Source of the DNA: Leptospira bourretii
Lineage (GTDB): Bacteria > Spirochaetota > Leptospiria > Leptospirales > Leptospiraceae
Length of the DNA: 64,000 nucleotides
Reading direction: 5' to 3'
Assembly: GCF_004770145.1 (NCBI RefSeq)
Contig: NZ_RQFW01000012.1
Coordinates: 310,001-374,000 of the forward strand
The position numbers were made by a program, and so were the translations under genes. Under the pieces are notes generated by a model, which made no database searches, was not told where the DNA came from, and saw only the letters and a program-made list of their open reading frames with translations. Each line of letters begins with the position of its first letter. The stretch's first letter is position 1. Shown piece after piece: positions 19,079 to 27,652 of the stretch.

Positions 19079-20050
19079 ATGAAATTTTCAGGAATAACAT
19101 TAATCACGGGTGCAAACGGCTTTATTGGTTTTGCACTTTTAAAGGAACTTTCGAAAGATTCATCTTTGAAAATTCGAGTTACGGATCTTCACAATGATAG
19201 AATCAGTTCGTTAGGTAACAAAAATATAGAATACATTCGCTCTGATATTCGTAATGAAGAAGATTTAAAAACTTTATTTACAGGTGTGGATCGAGTATTT
19301 CATGTGGCGGGAATTTGTAATCTTAGCACTCCATATGAAACTTTGAAACCTATCAATGTAAACGCTGTAGATAAAATCACTGATTTTGCTTTAGAAAATA
19401 AAGTAAAAGCTTACATTCACTTTAGTTCCTCAAGTGTGTACGGAACTTATCGCGGGTCTCCTTTTAAAGAAGCCGATTTCTGTAATCCTATGGATGCTTA
19501 TGCGAAAAGTAAATATGATGGGGAACAAATTGTATTAACCAAAATTGCAAAAGGATTGAAGGCAGTGATTTTAAGGCCATGCACTGTTTATGGTCCAGGT
19601 TGTAATGATGGTGCAGGAAAAGTGTTTTCTCGACCAGGAAATATTGCCGGGATTCCAGGGACTGGCAACCAGAAATTAGCAAACGTTAGGGTAGAAGATG
19701 TTTCTTCATCCGCTATTTTTTTATCGGAAAAGGAAAATGTTTTTGGTGAAATTTTTAACATTGCTGATGATAGCCAGCCAAGTTTAGGAGAAGCATTGGA
19801 TCTTGCTTCAATTGCATTTGGTTCGAAGATTAATAAAATCAATATTCCTCTGGGTATTCTAAAGTTGTTAGCCAAACTAGAGGCACCATTTGCAAAGTTA
19901 AGGGGAAAGATACCTGACTTAGAATTTGAAGCAATTAAATACTTATATAAAGATTATTGTATGGATAATCACAAATTAAAATCAGTTGGTTATACCTTTC
20001 AATACCCTGATTTTAAAAATTCTATTTTAAAAATGAAATCTGTTTCTTAA
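19079..20050 (+). CDS. NAD-dependent epimerase/dehydratase, 3-beta-hydroxysteroid-dehydrogenase-like extended SDR
   Basis: A 323-residue extended short-chain dehydrogenase. The Rossmann motif is ITGANGFIGFALLKEL, a Ser-rich strand SSSSVYG follows, and the catalytic YAKSK holds the Tyr-x3-Lys pair. The fold is shared by sugar epimerases and 3-beta-hydroxysteroid dehydrogenases; the company of acyl-CoA enzymes favours oxidation of a hydroxyl on a lipid-like substrate over sugar chemistry. It starts one base after the acyl-CoA dehydrogenase stop. A second extended SDR is in the facing operon at 29420-30385. Confidence 0.82.
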   Translation: MKFSGITLITGANGFIGFALLKELSKDSSLKIRVTDLHNDRISSLGNKNIEYIRSDIRNEEDLKTLFTGVDRVFHVAGICNLSTPYETLKPINVNAVDKITDFALENKVKAYIHFSSSSVYGTYRGSPFKEADFCNPMDAYAKSKYDGEQIVLTKIAKGLKAVILRPCTVYGPGCNDGAGKVFSRPGNIAGIPGTGNQKLANVRVEDVSSSAIFLSEKENVFGEIFNIADDSQPSLGEALDLASIAFGSKINKINIPLGILKLLAKLEAPFAKLRGKIPDLEFEAIKYLYKDYCMDNHKLKSVGYTFQYPDFKNSILKMKSVS

Positions 20051-20064
20051 GGAGAATCAACAAA

Positions 20065-20895
20065 ATGAGTAAGGTAATTGTAATCAGTGGAATTGCACAA
20101 GGGATGGGCAGAGAAGTTTCTCTTATGTTGGCTGCAAAAGGTTATACTATTTGCGGTTTTGATATTGAAAAAAAACATTTGGATAGTTTGTCATCCGAAT
20201 TAACAAAGTTAAACGCTAATTTTCATTTAGAAACACTCAGTATTACTGAATCAGAAAAAGTCCTGAAGTTTAAAGATAGTGTAATAAAAAAGTTTGGAAC
20301 AGTCGATACAGTCGTTTCTAATGTGGGAATTGGCTTTTTTGGTCCATTTGAAGAGGTAGATTTAAACAAAGCTCTACAATGTTTTGATATCAACGTTATT
20401 GGTTGCGCAAGATTACTCCAAGCATTTATCCCTTCGATGAGAAAGGCAAATCAAGGAAAACTGATCGTTATGTCTTCGCTTGTGGGACAAGTCCCATTTC
20501 CATTTGAATCCATTTATTCTGCTACTAAGTTTGCGATAGAAGGAATGGTCTCTTCTTTACGTTATGAAGTAAGTCCTTTTGGAATCCAAGTTGCAATGAT
20601 CCAACCGGCTCAAGTTTCGACAAATTTTGCGGCAAAGGCTCAAAAGTTACCGGAAAAAGATTCTCCATATTTCGAACGATGTGTGCGGTTTATTGATAGA
20701 GATAATGATTTAATTCGTTCGGCAACAAATCCAAAACAAGCGGCAGAAAGAATTGTGAAAGTAATTGTGTCTAACCGACCAAAACTATTCAATCAAGTTG
20801 ATTTTATGAGTACTTTCTTTTTGGGACTCAATCGCTTTTTGCCTCAAAAGCTAAAAGATAAAATCTTATTAGATCATATGAACATAAACGTTTAG
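20065..20895 (+). CDS. Short-chain dehydrogenase/reductase
   Basis: A 276-residue classical SDR. The cofactor motif reads ISGIAQGMGREVSLML (a variant TGxxxGxG), NVGIGFFG is the NAG-type strand, and SSLVGQ followed by YSATKFAIEGM holds Ser, Tyr and Lys of the active site. It should interconvert an alcohol and a ketone with NAD(P)H. AAGGAGAATC lies just before the ATG. Member of the TetR operon; 14 bases separate it from the preceding gene. Confidence 0.87.
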   Translation: MSKVIVISGIAQGMGREVSLMLAAKGYTICGFDIEKKHLDSLSSELTKLNANFHLETLSITESEKVLKFKDSVIKKFGTVDTVVSNVGIGFFGPFEEVDLNKALQCFDINVIGCARLLQAFIPSMRKANQGKLIVMSSLVGQVPFPFESIYSATKFAIEGMVSSLRYEVSPFGIQVAMIQPAQVSTNFAAKAQKLPEKDSPYFERCVRFIDRDNDLIRSATNPKQAAERIVKVIVSNRPKLFNQVDFMSTFFLGLNRFLPQKLKDKILLDHMNINV

Positions 20896-20897
20896 GA

Positions 20898-22829
20898 ATG
20901 ATTATGAAAGTTCCCAATCTAGAAAAAAGAACTTTGTATTACTTGTCACAGGAAGGGAGACGTCTTTATGGTTCTCTGCCTGTTCAAAGTTTTAAAGATC
21001 ATAAAAAAGAATATCAAGATATAAATTATAATGAATTTGTTTCTAATGTTGAAAATATAGCAAAGGGATTGCTATATCTAAATGCAAAGGCGGGAGATCG
21101 AGTAGGGATCATAGCGGATGTAGGCCATCAATGGTTACAAGTGAGTATGGCAATTACTAATATTGGCTGTGTTGATGTTCCTCGTGGGACGGATGCAACA
21201 CTTGATGATATAGGTTATATTTTAAAACATGCAGAATGTAAAATTGTTTTTATTGAAACAGAAAAAGCTCTGCAAAAGTTTCTTCCTGAATTAAAAAAGT
21301 TAAAAATAGAAACCATCATTTTATTTGGAGATACAAAAAGTGATAAAACTGATTTAGCCATTCCAGTATTAAACTTCTCAGATTTAAAAAAATACGGTGT
21401 CACGATAAACGATGAAAATTTTCATCAGAGAGGAAAAGAAATTCAGGAAGAAGATTTAGCCACTATCATTTATACATCAGGGACTACCGGAAAACCAAAA
21501 GGTGTAATGTTGACCCATGGAAGTATTCTTTTTGAAATTAATTCTTTAGTTGCTGAGTTTCGAAAGACTGGTGTACAAGTTGGCGAAGGTGATGTCACAT
21601 TAGGATTTTTACCTCCATGGCATAGTGGAGAAAGAATCTTTGAAACTATTTGTTTTTACTCGGGAATTAAGATTGCATTTACAAGTGTTCCTGAACTTGG
21701 AAAAGATCTAGCAAAAGCAAAGCCAACGATTTTGTTTACTGTTCCACGCGTTTGGGAAAGTTTTTACGATAAAATCAAAGATACGATTCACAAAAGTAGT
21801 TTTTTCAAAAAATATTTTTTAAAGACACTCTTATGGAATTCAGTAAATTTTTCCATTTGTTATGACAAGGCCTTCGATCGAATCCCCCGATTGAATTCAC
21901 CAAAAACAACCTTCCAAATTTTATCACAAATTTTTCATTTAATCAAACTTGTTGTTTATTTTCCTTTGTTACCAATTTCGAAATTAGTGCTTTCAAAAAT
22001 ATTATCTGTATTAGGTGGAAAGTTACGGTATGCTTTTGCCGGCGCAGGAGCTTTGCAAGCGGAAGTGGATCGATTTATGTATGCGATTGGTATGCCTATA
22101 TTAGAAGTTTATGGTATGACCGAGAATTCTGGCGTTTCAACAATAAGACACTATAATGATTTTTCTGTTGGGAACGTTGGGAAACCAATTCATGGGGTAA
22201 CTATCAAATTGATTGATGAGTTAGGAAACGTAATAACGAAACCAGGAATCAAAGGTGTAGCTCATCATCATGGATTTCATAATATGAAAGGATATTATTT
22301 AGAAGAAGAAAAAACTAAGGCTGTATTAACGGCTGATCGTTGGTTAAATTCCGGTGATCTACTTGTTTATACCGCACAAGGAACCCTGAAATTTGCTGGT
22401 AGAGCAAAGGATACAATTGTTCTTTCTGGTGGAGAAAACGTGGAGCCGGAACCAATTGAAATTTGTTTAAAACAAAGTGAATTTATCGACCAAGCAGTTG
22501 TTGTAGGACAAGATAAAAAATCATTATCAGCTCTGATCCTTTTAAATTTAGATAAAGTTCAATCTTACCTTCATTTACATTCAATATCCCTGGATTTGAA
22601 CAATTGTATTTTTAATGAAGAAGATGATTTATTAAAAATAATAAAAGAAGAAGTGAAACGATTTGTTTCAGATAAAAATGGGTTCAAATCTTTTGAAAGG
22701 ATTACAAATATTTTTATCTTACAAAACCCATTTGTAATTCATGATGAATTGACACAAACGCAGAAAGTGAAGCGGAATCGTGTGCAAGAAAAATATCATA
22801 ATGAAATTGAATCGATGTATCGCAAATAG
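20898..22829 (+). CDS. AMP-dependent long-chain acyl-CoA synthetase
   Basis: A 643-residue adenylate-forming enzyme of the FadD15/long-chain type. IIYTSGTTGKPKGVMLTHGS is the P-loop, YGMTENSG the A5 motif, and DTIVLSGGENVEPEPIE the hinge region. It activates a carboxylic acid to its CoA thioester through an acyl-AMP. Start two bases after the SDR stop; a second in-frame ATG lies six bases downstream, so the true start may be 20904. It would commit the operon's imported acid to beta-oxidation-like reactions. Confidence 0.9.
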   Translation: MIMKVPNLEKRTLYYLSQEGRRLYGSLPVQSFKDHKKEYQDINYNEFVSNVENIAKGLLYLNAKAGDRVGIIADVGHQWLQVSMAITNIGCVDVPRGTDATLDDIGYILKHAECKIVFIETEKALQKFLPELKKLKIETIILFGDTKSDKTDLAIPVLNFSDLKKYGVTINDENFHQRGKEIQEEDLATIIYTSGTTGKPKGVMLTHGSILFEINSLVAEFRKTGVQVGEGDVTLGFLPPWHSGERIFETICFYSGIKIAFTSVPELGKDLAKAKPTILFTVPRVWESFYDKIKDTIHKSSFFKKYFLKTLLWNSVNFSICYDKAFDRIPRLNSPKTTFQILSQIFHLIKLVVYFPLLPISKLVLSKILSVLGGKLRYAFAGAGALQAEVDRFMYAIGMPILEVYGMTENSGVSTIRHYNDFSVGNVGKPIHGVTIKLIDELGNVITKPGIKGVAHHHGFHNMKGYYLEEEKTKAVLTADRWLNSGDLLVYTAQGTLKFAGRAKDTIVLSGGENVEPEPIEICLKQSEFIDQAVVVGQDKKSLSALILLNLDKVQSYLHLHSISLDLNNCIFNEEDDLLKIIKEEVKRFVSDKNGFKSFERITNIFILQNPFVIHDELTQTQKVKRNRVQEKYHNEIESMYRK

Positions 22830-22847
22830 GTGGAGAAAAAAATATAA

Positions 22848-23627
22848 ATGTATAAATCTTGGAATGTAGAAATTGAGGATAGGATCGCAACAGTCAGATT
22901 ACAAACCAATGATTTGAATGTGATGGATATGGATTCTCTTTTCGAACTCAAAAGTCTGAGTAAAGAATTAGAGAACAACAATAAAGTTTGGGTCATCATT
23001 TTAGAAGGAGCTGGTAAACACTTTTCATCTGGAGTGAATATTGAAATTTTAAACAAAGCAGCAGAAATCAATGCAGAAGAATTTAAAAGACATATGCGCG
23101 AAATGCAAAGTTGTTTTACCGCCTTTGAAAACATTCCCAAACCTACAATAGCCAAAATACAAGGTTTTTGTATGGGAGGAGGATTTATGTTAGCACAATG
23201 TTGTGATTTTAAAATCGCCAGTGAAAAATCTGTTTTCTCTGTTCCTCTTGTGAAATTGGGATTAACTGTTCTTATGGGAACAAATCGTATAACACGAAAT
23301 GCAGGTATTGCTGCTACAAATGAAATAGTAATGTTAGGTGATAAGTTTAATCCTGAAAAAGCACTTCAACTCAATTTGTTAACTAAGGTAGTAACCCCAG
23401 AAAATTTTGATGATGCTGTAATTCAGTTTGCAAATAAATTTAAATCATTACCACCGCAAACCATTTCAATCACCAAACAAATAATCAAACAGGGTGACAA
23501 AATTCCTTTGGATCAAAGTTTAGAACTCGAAATTGAGTTACAATCAAAACTATTGGGCTCTGATGATTTAAAAGAAGCATTAGATAGTTTCACCAACCGT
23601 CGAAAACCAGTGTTTACTGGAAACTAA
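22848..23627 (+). CDS. Enoyl-CoA hydratase/isomerase (crotonase) family protein lacking both hydratase glutamates
   Basis: A 259-residue crotonase-fold protein. The oxyanion-hole blocks GKHFSSGVNIEIL and IQGFCMGGGFMLAQCCD are present. In true hydratases one Glu sits in GGGCELA and another in the PEI/PEV segment; here these are Met114 and Leu134. The protein therefore probably does not hydrate enoyl-CoA but performs another crotonase reaction (isomerisation, hydrolysis, ring or retro-aldol cleavage). Last strictly metabolic gene of the plus-strand operon; the chemoreceptor follows two bases after its stop. Confidence 0.85.
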   Translation: MYKSWNVEIEDRIATVRLQTNDLNVMDMDSLFELKSLSKELENNNKVWVIILEGAGKHFSSGVNIEILNKAAEINAEEFKRHMREMQSCFTAFENIPKPTIAKIQGFCMGGGFMLAQCCDFKIASEKSVFSVPLVKLGLTVLMGTNRITRNAGIAATNEIVMLGDKFNPEKALQLNLLTKVVTPENFDDAVIQFANKFKSLPPQTISITKQIIKQGDKIPLDQSLELEIELQSKLLGSDDLKEALDSFTNRRKPVFTGN

Positions 23628-23629
23628 CA

Positions 23630-25192
23630 ATGAGTATAGAAGCTCTTTGGCAGAACGGAAAAGTAACAGTTAACCGCATACGGATTGTATTGTTTTTTCT
23701 TTTTTTTGCCGCTTTGCTCGGAACAAAAGAAAGTATGCCTCCTGCTGTGTTTTTGCTCCATCTGACTGGAACAATCATAATGGGAATTTATGCTTTAGTT
23801 TGTTTTTTATGGCTTCGTTATGGTACACCACCAGAGTGGTTTCATAAACTCTTAATCATTCTCGATATAGGAATACATTTAATCAACACATCCATTGATT
23901 GTAGTATGGGACCCGTCGAAGCAAAATCAGCATTAAACAACACTGCGGTATTACTTGTTGTATATTTTTATTTGATATATTCTGGTTTTTTGGGTAATCC
24001 AGGTTTTGTTTTATTTAATGGATGTTTGGCTGGAGTCGGCGTATTTTTATCATATTTTATTTCTGTGACTTATGGAGGTTTGTTTCCAACTGAAGATCCA
24101 ACATTATATATACAAACTGGGTACGTTGGTACTTCTGCGGAGATAATGAAAGGAATATTTATTATCGTGAGCGGAGTTTTACTTTCAAGGTTAATTGCTC
24201 TTTTGATTCGGATTAGTGATAAAGGAATTGAAAAAGCAAATGAATCGGAAGAATTATTCAAAAGATCCATCCAACAAAAAAAGCTATTACAAGATGCAGC
24301 GAAAAATTTGGAATCTTCCATTCAAAACTGCGGTAACTATATTTCGCAAACTGCAGAAAGATTGGAATCTCAAGCTGCTTCTTTAGAACAAGTGACAGCG
24401 ATCAATACAGAACTTTTTTCTTCCTTTGAGTCCAATGCGAAAATCATCGATGATCAAAACATAAAAATAACAGATTTATTTTCAGGATCCAATGATCTAA
24501 ATCAATTGGTCGCAACCATTAGCAATATCAATCAAGAATTGATTTTGCTCGCCGGTGAAAACAAAAAAGATACAACGGAAATTGCAAACGTTTCAAAACG
24601 TACGAGTGAATACCTAAGTTCAATAAAGTCTTCCTTCGATAAAGTGGATGAAATCAATCAAATTGTTGCAGAGATAGGTGAAAAAACCAATTTACTAGCT
24701 CTCAATGCATCAATTGAAGCGGCTCGTGCTGGAGATGTGGGGAGAGGATTTGCAGTGGTCGCAAGTGAAGTCAGTAAACTTGCGGACTTTACTGCAACAA
24801 ATGCAAAAATCATTTCTGAGGTTGTTGGAAATTCGAGAAAATTTATATTGTCCGGCACCGAAGTTTCAGCACAAACAGGAAATTTAACTACAAATCAAAT
24901 TCAAAAGTTAGAAAAAACAATGGAACGTGTCGGTTACATGTTTGAGCTGTTTGAAAAACAAAAAAAAATCATTTTTCATACTTTAAGTCGTTTGAATGAA
25001 ATCAACGATTTGTCCTCTCAAATCTCTTTCAGCACAAAAGAACAAATTTCAGGACAAACTGAGGTCAATCGAGGAATTCTTGCCTTGGAAGATGAGGTAA
25101 ATCAAATTTCAAATGCTTCCAGAAATTTGGAGCAGTATGTGGAACAAATTAGATTTCAATCGCAAGAGTTATTGACTTTGAGTGAATCCTAA
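23630..25192 (+). CDS. Methyl-accepting chemotaxis protein with polytopic N-terminal sensor
   Basis: A 520-residue receptor. The first 200 residues contain about six hydrophobic segments with almost no periplasmic domain, so ligand sensing is intramembrane or indirect. The signalling domain has the hairpin tip [23 protein letters not shown] inside a long coiled coil; I see no clear HAMP domain. It is closely similar in layout and sequence to the receptor at 37024-38589. Its position two bases behind the crotonase gene puts it in the catabolic operon, suggesting taxis toward the substrate or toward the energy state that its oxidation produces. Confidence 0.9.
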   Translation: MSIEALWQNGKVTVNRIRIVLFFLFFAALLGTKESMPPAVFLLHLTGTIIMGIYALVCFLWLRYGTPPEWFHKLLIILDIGIHLINTSIDCSMGPVEAKSALNNTAVLLVVYFYLIYSGFLGNPGFVLFNGCLAGVGVFLSYFISVTYGGLFPTEDPTLYIQTGYVGTSAEIMKGIFIIVSGVLLSRLIALLIRISDKGIEKANESEELFKRSIQQKKLLQDAAKNLESSIQNCGNYISQTAERLESQAASLEQVTAINTELFSSFESNAKIIDDQNIKITDLFSGSNDLNQLVATISNINQELILLAGENKKDTTEIANVSKRTSEYLSSIKSSFDKVDEINQIVAEIGEKTNLLALNASIEAARAGDVGRGFAVVASEVSKLADFTATNAKIISEVVGNSRKFILSGTEVSAQTGNLTTNQIQKLEKTMERVGYMFELFEKQKKIIFHTLSRLNEINDLSSQISFSTKEQISGQTEVNRGILALEDEVNQISNASRNLEQYVEQIRFQSQELLTLSES

Positions 25193-25221
25193 GTTAAGAT
25201 TTGTATTTTTGGAGAACATAC

Positions 25222-26451
25222 ATGTTTCAATTGAAACCACAACTGATAAGTATCTTAGGGATAATATTCCTAAGTTTCTGCATATTCAATTGTTCTAATG
25301 CAAAATTAGAACCTGGTCAAATTGTAGACCAACACGGGAAAACAATCATTCTGATTCCTGAACCCGGACTGGAAGCCACCATTCAGAAAGAAATCAAAAG
25401 CCCAATTTCTCTTTTGTTAGCCGATGGAAAACTAAATGTATCAGGTTGGTCTAGATATCCTAATTTTCAAATCGAAGAATCTCGTATCAAAGTAGATCCC
25501 AAACGTTACAAACGATGGGAACATTATACGTTTTACAATGAAAAATTTGGTGGAGCCGTTACCGTTACAGATATTGGTAATTTGGCAATGGGCAGCATTG
25601 AACTTTTAGATTTTTCTACAGGAAAAATTATTTTTTCAAAAACTGAATTGGTAAGACCGGGTGAGATTTTTTTCCCAACCAATACAACCGATCCAATTGA
25701 ATTCAAAAAAGGAGATCAGTTCATTCGGATTACGAAACAAAAAGGAAAAAGACTCATTGAATACTCTATCGTTGGTGACTCAAAATCTGAGGTAATTTTA
25801 GGTAATTTGGAATTAGAAGAAAAAGCTCCGGAGGCACTGGCTGTTATTACTCCTTTTTCGGAATCTACTTTTTTTTATGAATATAAAATGCCTAGTTTGC
25901 TTTGCAAAGGTTCTATCCAATACAACAAAACAACATATGAATTTGATAACAAAAGTTATGCGGTATTGGATTGGGGTAGGGGAACTTGGCCTGAAAAAAA
26001 CAAATGGTTATGGGCGGCAGGTGCTGGCCTTGTCCAAGGGGAATTACTCAGTTTAAATTTGGGTTATGGATTTGGAACTCCCAAAGATGCCACAGAGAAT
26101 GGAATTGTATACAAGGGAAAGGTTCATAAATTAGATAAAGTTACTTGGAAATATGATGTAACTGACTATAAAAAACCTTGGAAATTCATTAGCAATGAAG
26201 GTCGTCTTGAATTAGAATTTACACCGGTTTATCTCTTACATTCGGACATTGACTTAATGGGAATGATCGGATTCTTAAAACAATTGTACCAAAACTTCAC
26301 TTTTTCTGAAATTTTAGACTTACTAAAAACAGAAGCTTATTTGAATAAAGCATTTGGTCATTACAACGGTTATGTGGTGCTTGACAACGGCACAAAATTA
26401 GAAGTTAAAGACCTTGCTGGTTTTGCTGAACAAATGTACCAGCAGTGGTGA
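25222..26451 (+). CDS. DUF2804-family lipoprotein
   Basis: A 409-residue protein from ATG 25222, which has GGAG seven bases upstream; an in-frame TTG at 25201 lacks one. The signal peptide ends FLSFCIFNC, with a spirochaetal lipobox. The conserved YAVLDWGRGTWPEKNKWLWA block is the hallmark of DUF2804, a lipocalin-like beta-rich family related in fold to proteins that handle isoprenoid or other hydrophobic ligands. I infer a role in binding or delivering the operon's hydrophobic substrate at the envelope. The stop is one base from the end of the convergent MFS gene. Confidence 0.75.
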   Translation: MFQLKPQLISILGIIFLSFCIFNCSNAKLEPGQIVDQHGKTIILIPEPGLEATIQKEIKSPISLLLADGKLNVSGWSRYPNFQIEESRIKVDPKRYKRWEHYTFYNEKFGGAVTVTDIGNLAMGSIELLDFSTGKIIFSKTELVRPGEIFFPTNTTDPIEFKKGDQFIRITKQKGKRLIEYSIVGDSKSEVILGNLELEEKAPEALAVITPFSESTFFYEYKMPSLLCKGSIQYNKTTYEFDNKSYAVLDWGRGTWPEKNKWLWAAGAGLVQGELLSLNLGYGFGTPKDATENGIVYKGKVHKLDKVTWKYDVTDYKKPWKFISNEGRLELEFTPVYLLHSDIDLMGMIGFLKQLYQNFTFSEILDLLKTEAYLNKAFGHYNGYVVLDNGTKLEVKDLAGFAEQMYQQW

Positions 26452-26452
26452 T

Positions 26453-27652
26453 TTAAGTTTTATAATTTCTCAATGTTTCTAATCGGATTGCGCTTAGAAC
26501 TACAACTAAAGTGATTACGGCACCTGCAGAAATAACTGCTGCCGTAATCGAAACTTTTACTAACAATAGTCCCGACAACAATCCAGACAAAGCAGGAATC
26601 ACTTGACTTGTGATTGTATATAAACTCACAAGCCTACCTCTATATTCTGTGGTGACTTCTGATTGTAGGATGGCGACGATAAGGCTTATGCTTGCTCCGG
26701 CACCAAACCCACTGAATAACAAAAACAAAACGGAAACCCATACGATTGTGCTAAAGCCAATTCCTAAAAAACCCAATCCACAAAAAAGTCCTGCTAGGAA
26801 AATCATCTTCCCATAACCGACTTTTTTTGCTAGTTTCAAAGAAACTCCTCCACCGAGTAAGAGAGCAAGAGCAAGACCTCCTAAAAAGAAACCACGCTCT
26901 AACTCCCCAAGTTCTAAGACTCCTTTGGCAAACCGGGGCATCATCACTTGCACAGGCCCCATCGAACAATAAATAACAATAGAAAAGAGTAAGGTTTGTT
27001 TGAGCAGAGGATGATTTTTTGCGTATGATACCCCTCTTCGAATTCGGTCCCAGGCGGAAGAAGATTTTCCGAGACCATCTGTTTTAATTCCCAATAGAAG
27101 AACCATTGCAATTAAAAATAAAATAATTCCAGTTAGGTGAACCATTTCCCAGGAATGAATTTTTCGACAAAAAGCTAAGATAGGGGGCGCTGCTCCAAAT
27201 CCAAGCATTACTAAAATATTAAAAACGACTGCCAATTTTACTTGGCGCTCCCCGGCGAGCCTTCCCAAAAGTGACATCCTTGCAGGAGCAAGTACTGACC
27301 AACCCATACCAACAAAACAAGCACCAAATAAGAATAATACGATCGATATTTGTCCTTCCATTTGCGAAGAGAAATGTAACAAACCCAATGCAATTAAAAA
27401 GGAAAGATGGGCAGCTTGGGCTAATTTTTGTGGGGAATAGGAGTCACACCAAGCTCCGGCAAACCATCCAAGAATTAGGGGAACACCAAAACACAATCCA
27501 AAACCGATTCCAGCAAGCGCATCTGCATTCCAAACGTCTTGTGCGTATAAAATGACACTGTAGTTTGTTAGGTGGCCTGCTAAAAATCCTAAAAAAGAGG
27601 CCATCAAAAATCGAACAATTTGTCCTTGTTTGTATTCTTGATTTGTATTCAT
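26453..27652 (-). CDS. Major facilitator superfamily transporter
   Basis: A 399-residue protein with about twelve hydrophobic helices and the cytoplasmic loop GWFAGAWCDSYSPQKLAQ between helices 2 and 3. The type resembles exporters of the MFS_3/enterobactin-exporter kind rather than sugar importers, but the substrate cannot be read from sequence. It overlaps the upstream beta-propeller gene by four bases and ends the minus-strand operon. It faces the DUF2804 gene tail to tail with one base between them. Confidence 0.85.
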   Translation of the reverse strand: MNTNQEYKQGQIVRFLMASFLGFLAGHLTNYSVILYAQDVWNADALAGIGFGLCFGVPLILGWFAGAWCDSYSPQKLAQAAHLSFLIALGLLHFSSQMEGQISIVLFLFGACFVGMGWSVLAPARMSLLGRLAGERQVKLAVVFNILVMLGFGAAPPILAFCRKIHSWEMVHLTGIILFLIAMVLLLGIKTDGLGKSSSAWDRIRRGVSYAKNHPLLKQTLLFSIVIYCSMGPVQVMMPRFAKGVLELGELERGFFLGGLALALLLGGGVSLKLAKKVGYGKMIFLAGLFCGLGFLGIGFSTIVWVSVLFLLFSGFGAGASISLIVAILQSEVTTEYRGRLVSLYTITSQVIPALSGLLSGLLLVKVSITAAVISAGAVITLVVVLSAIRLETLRNYKT

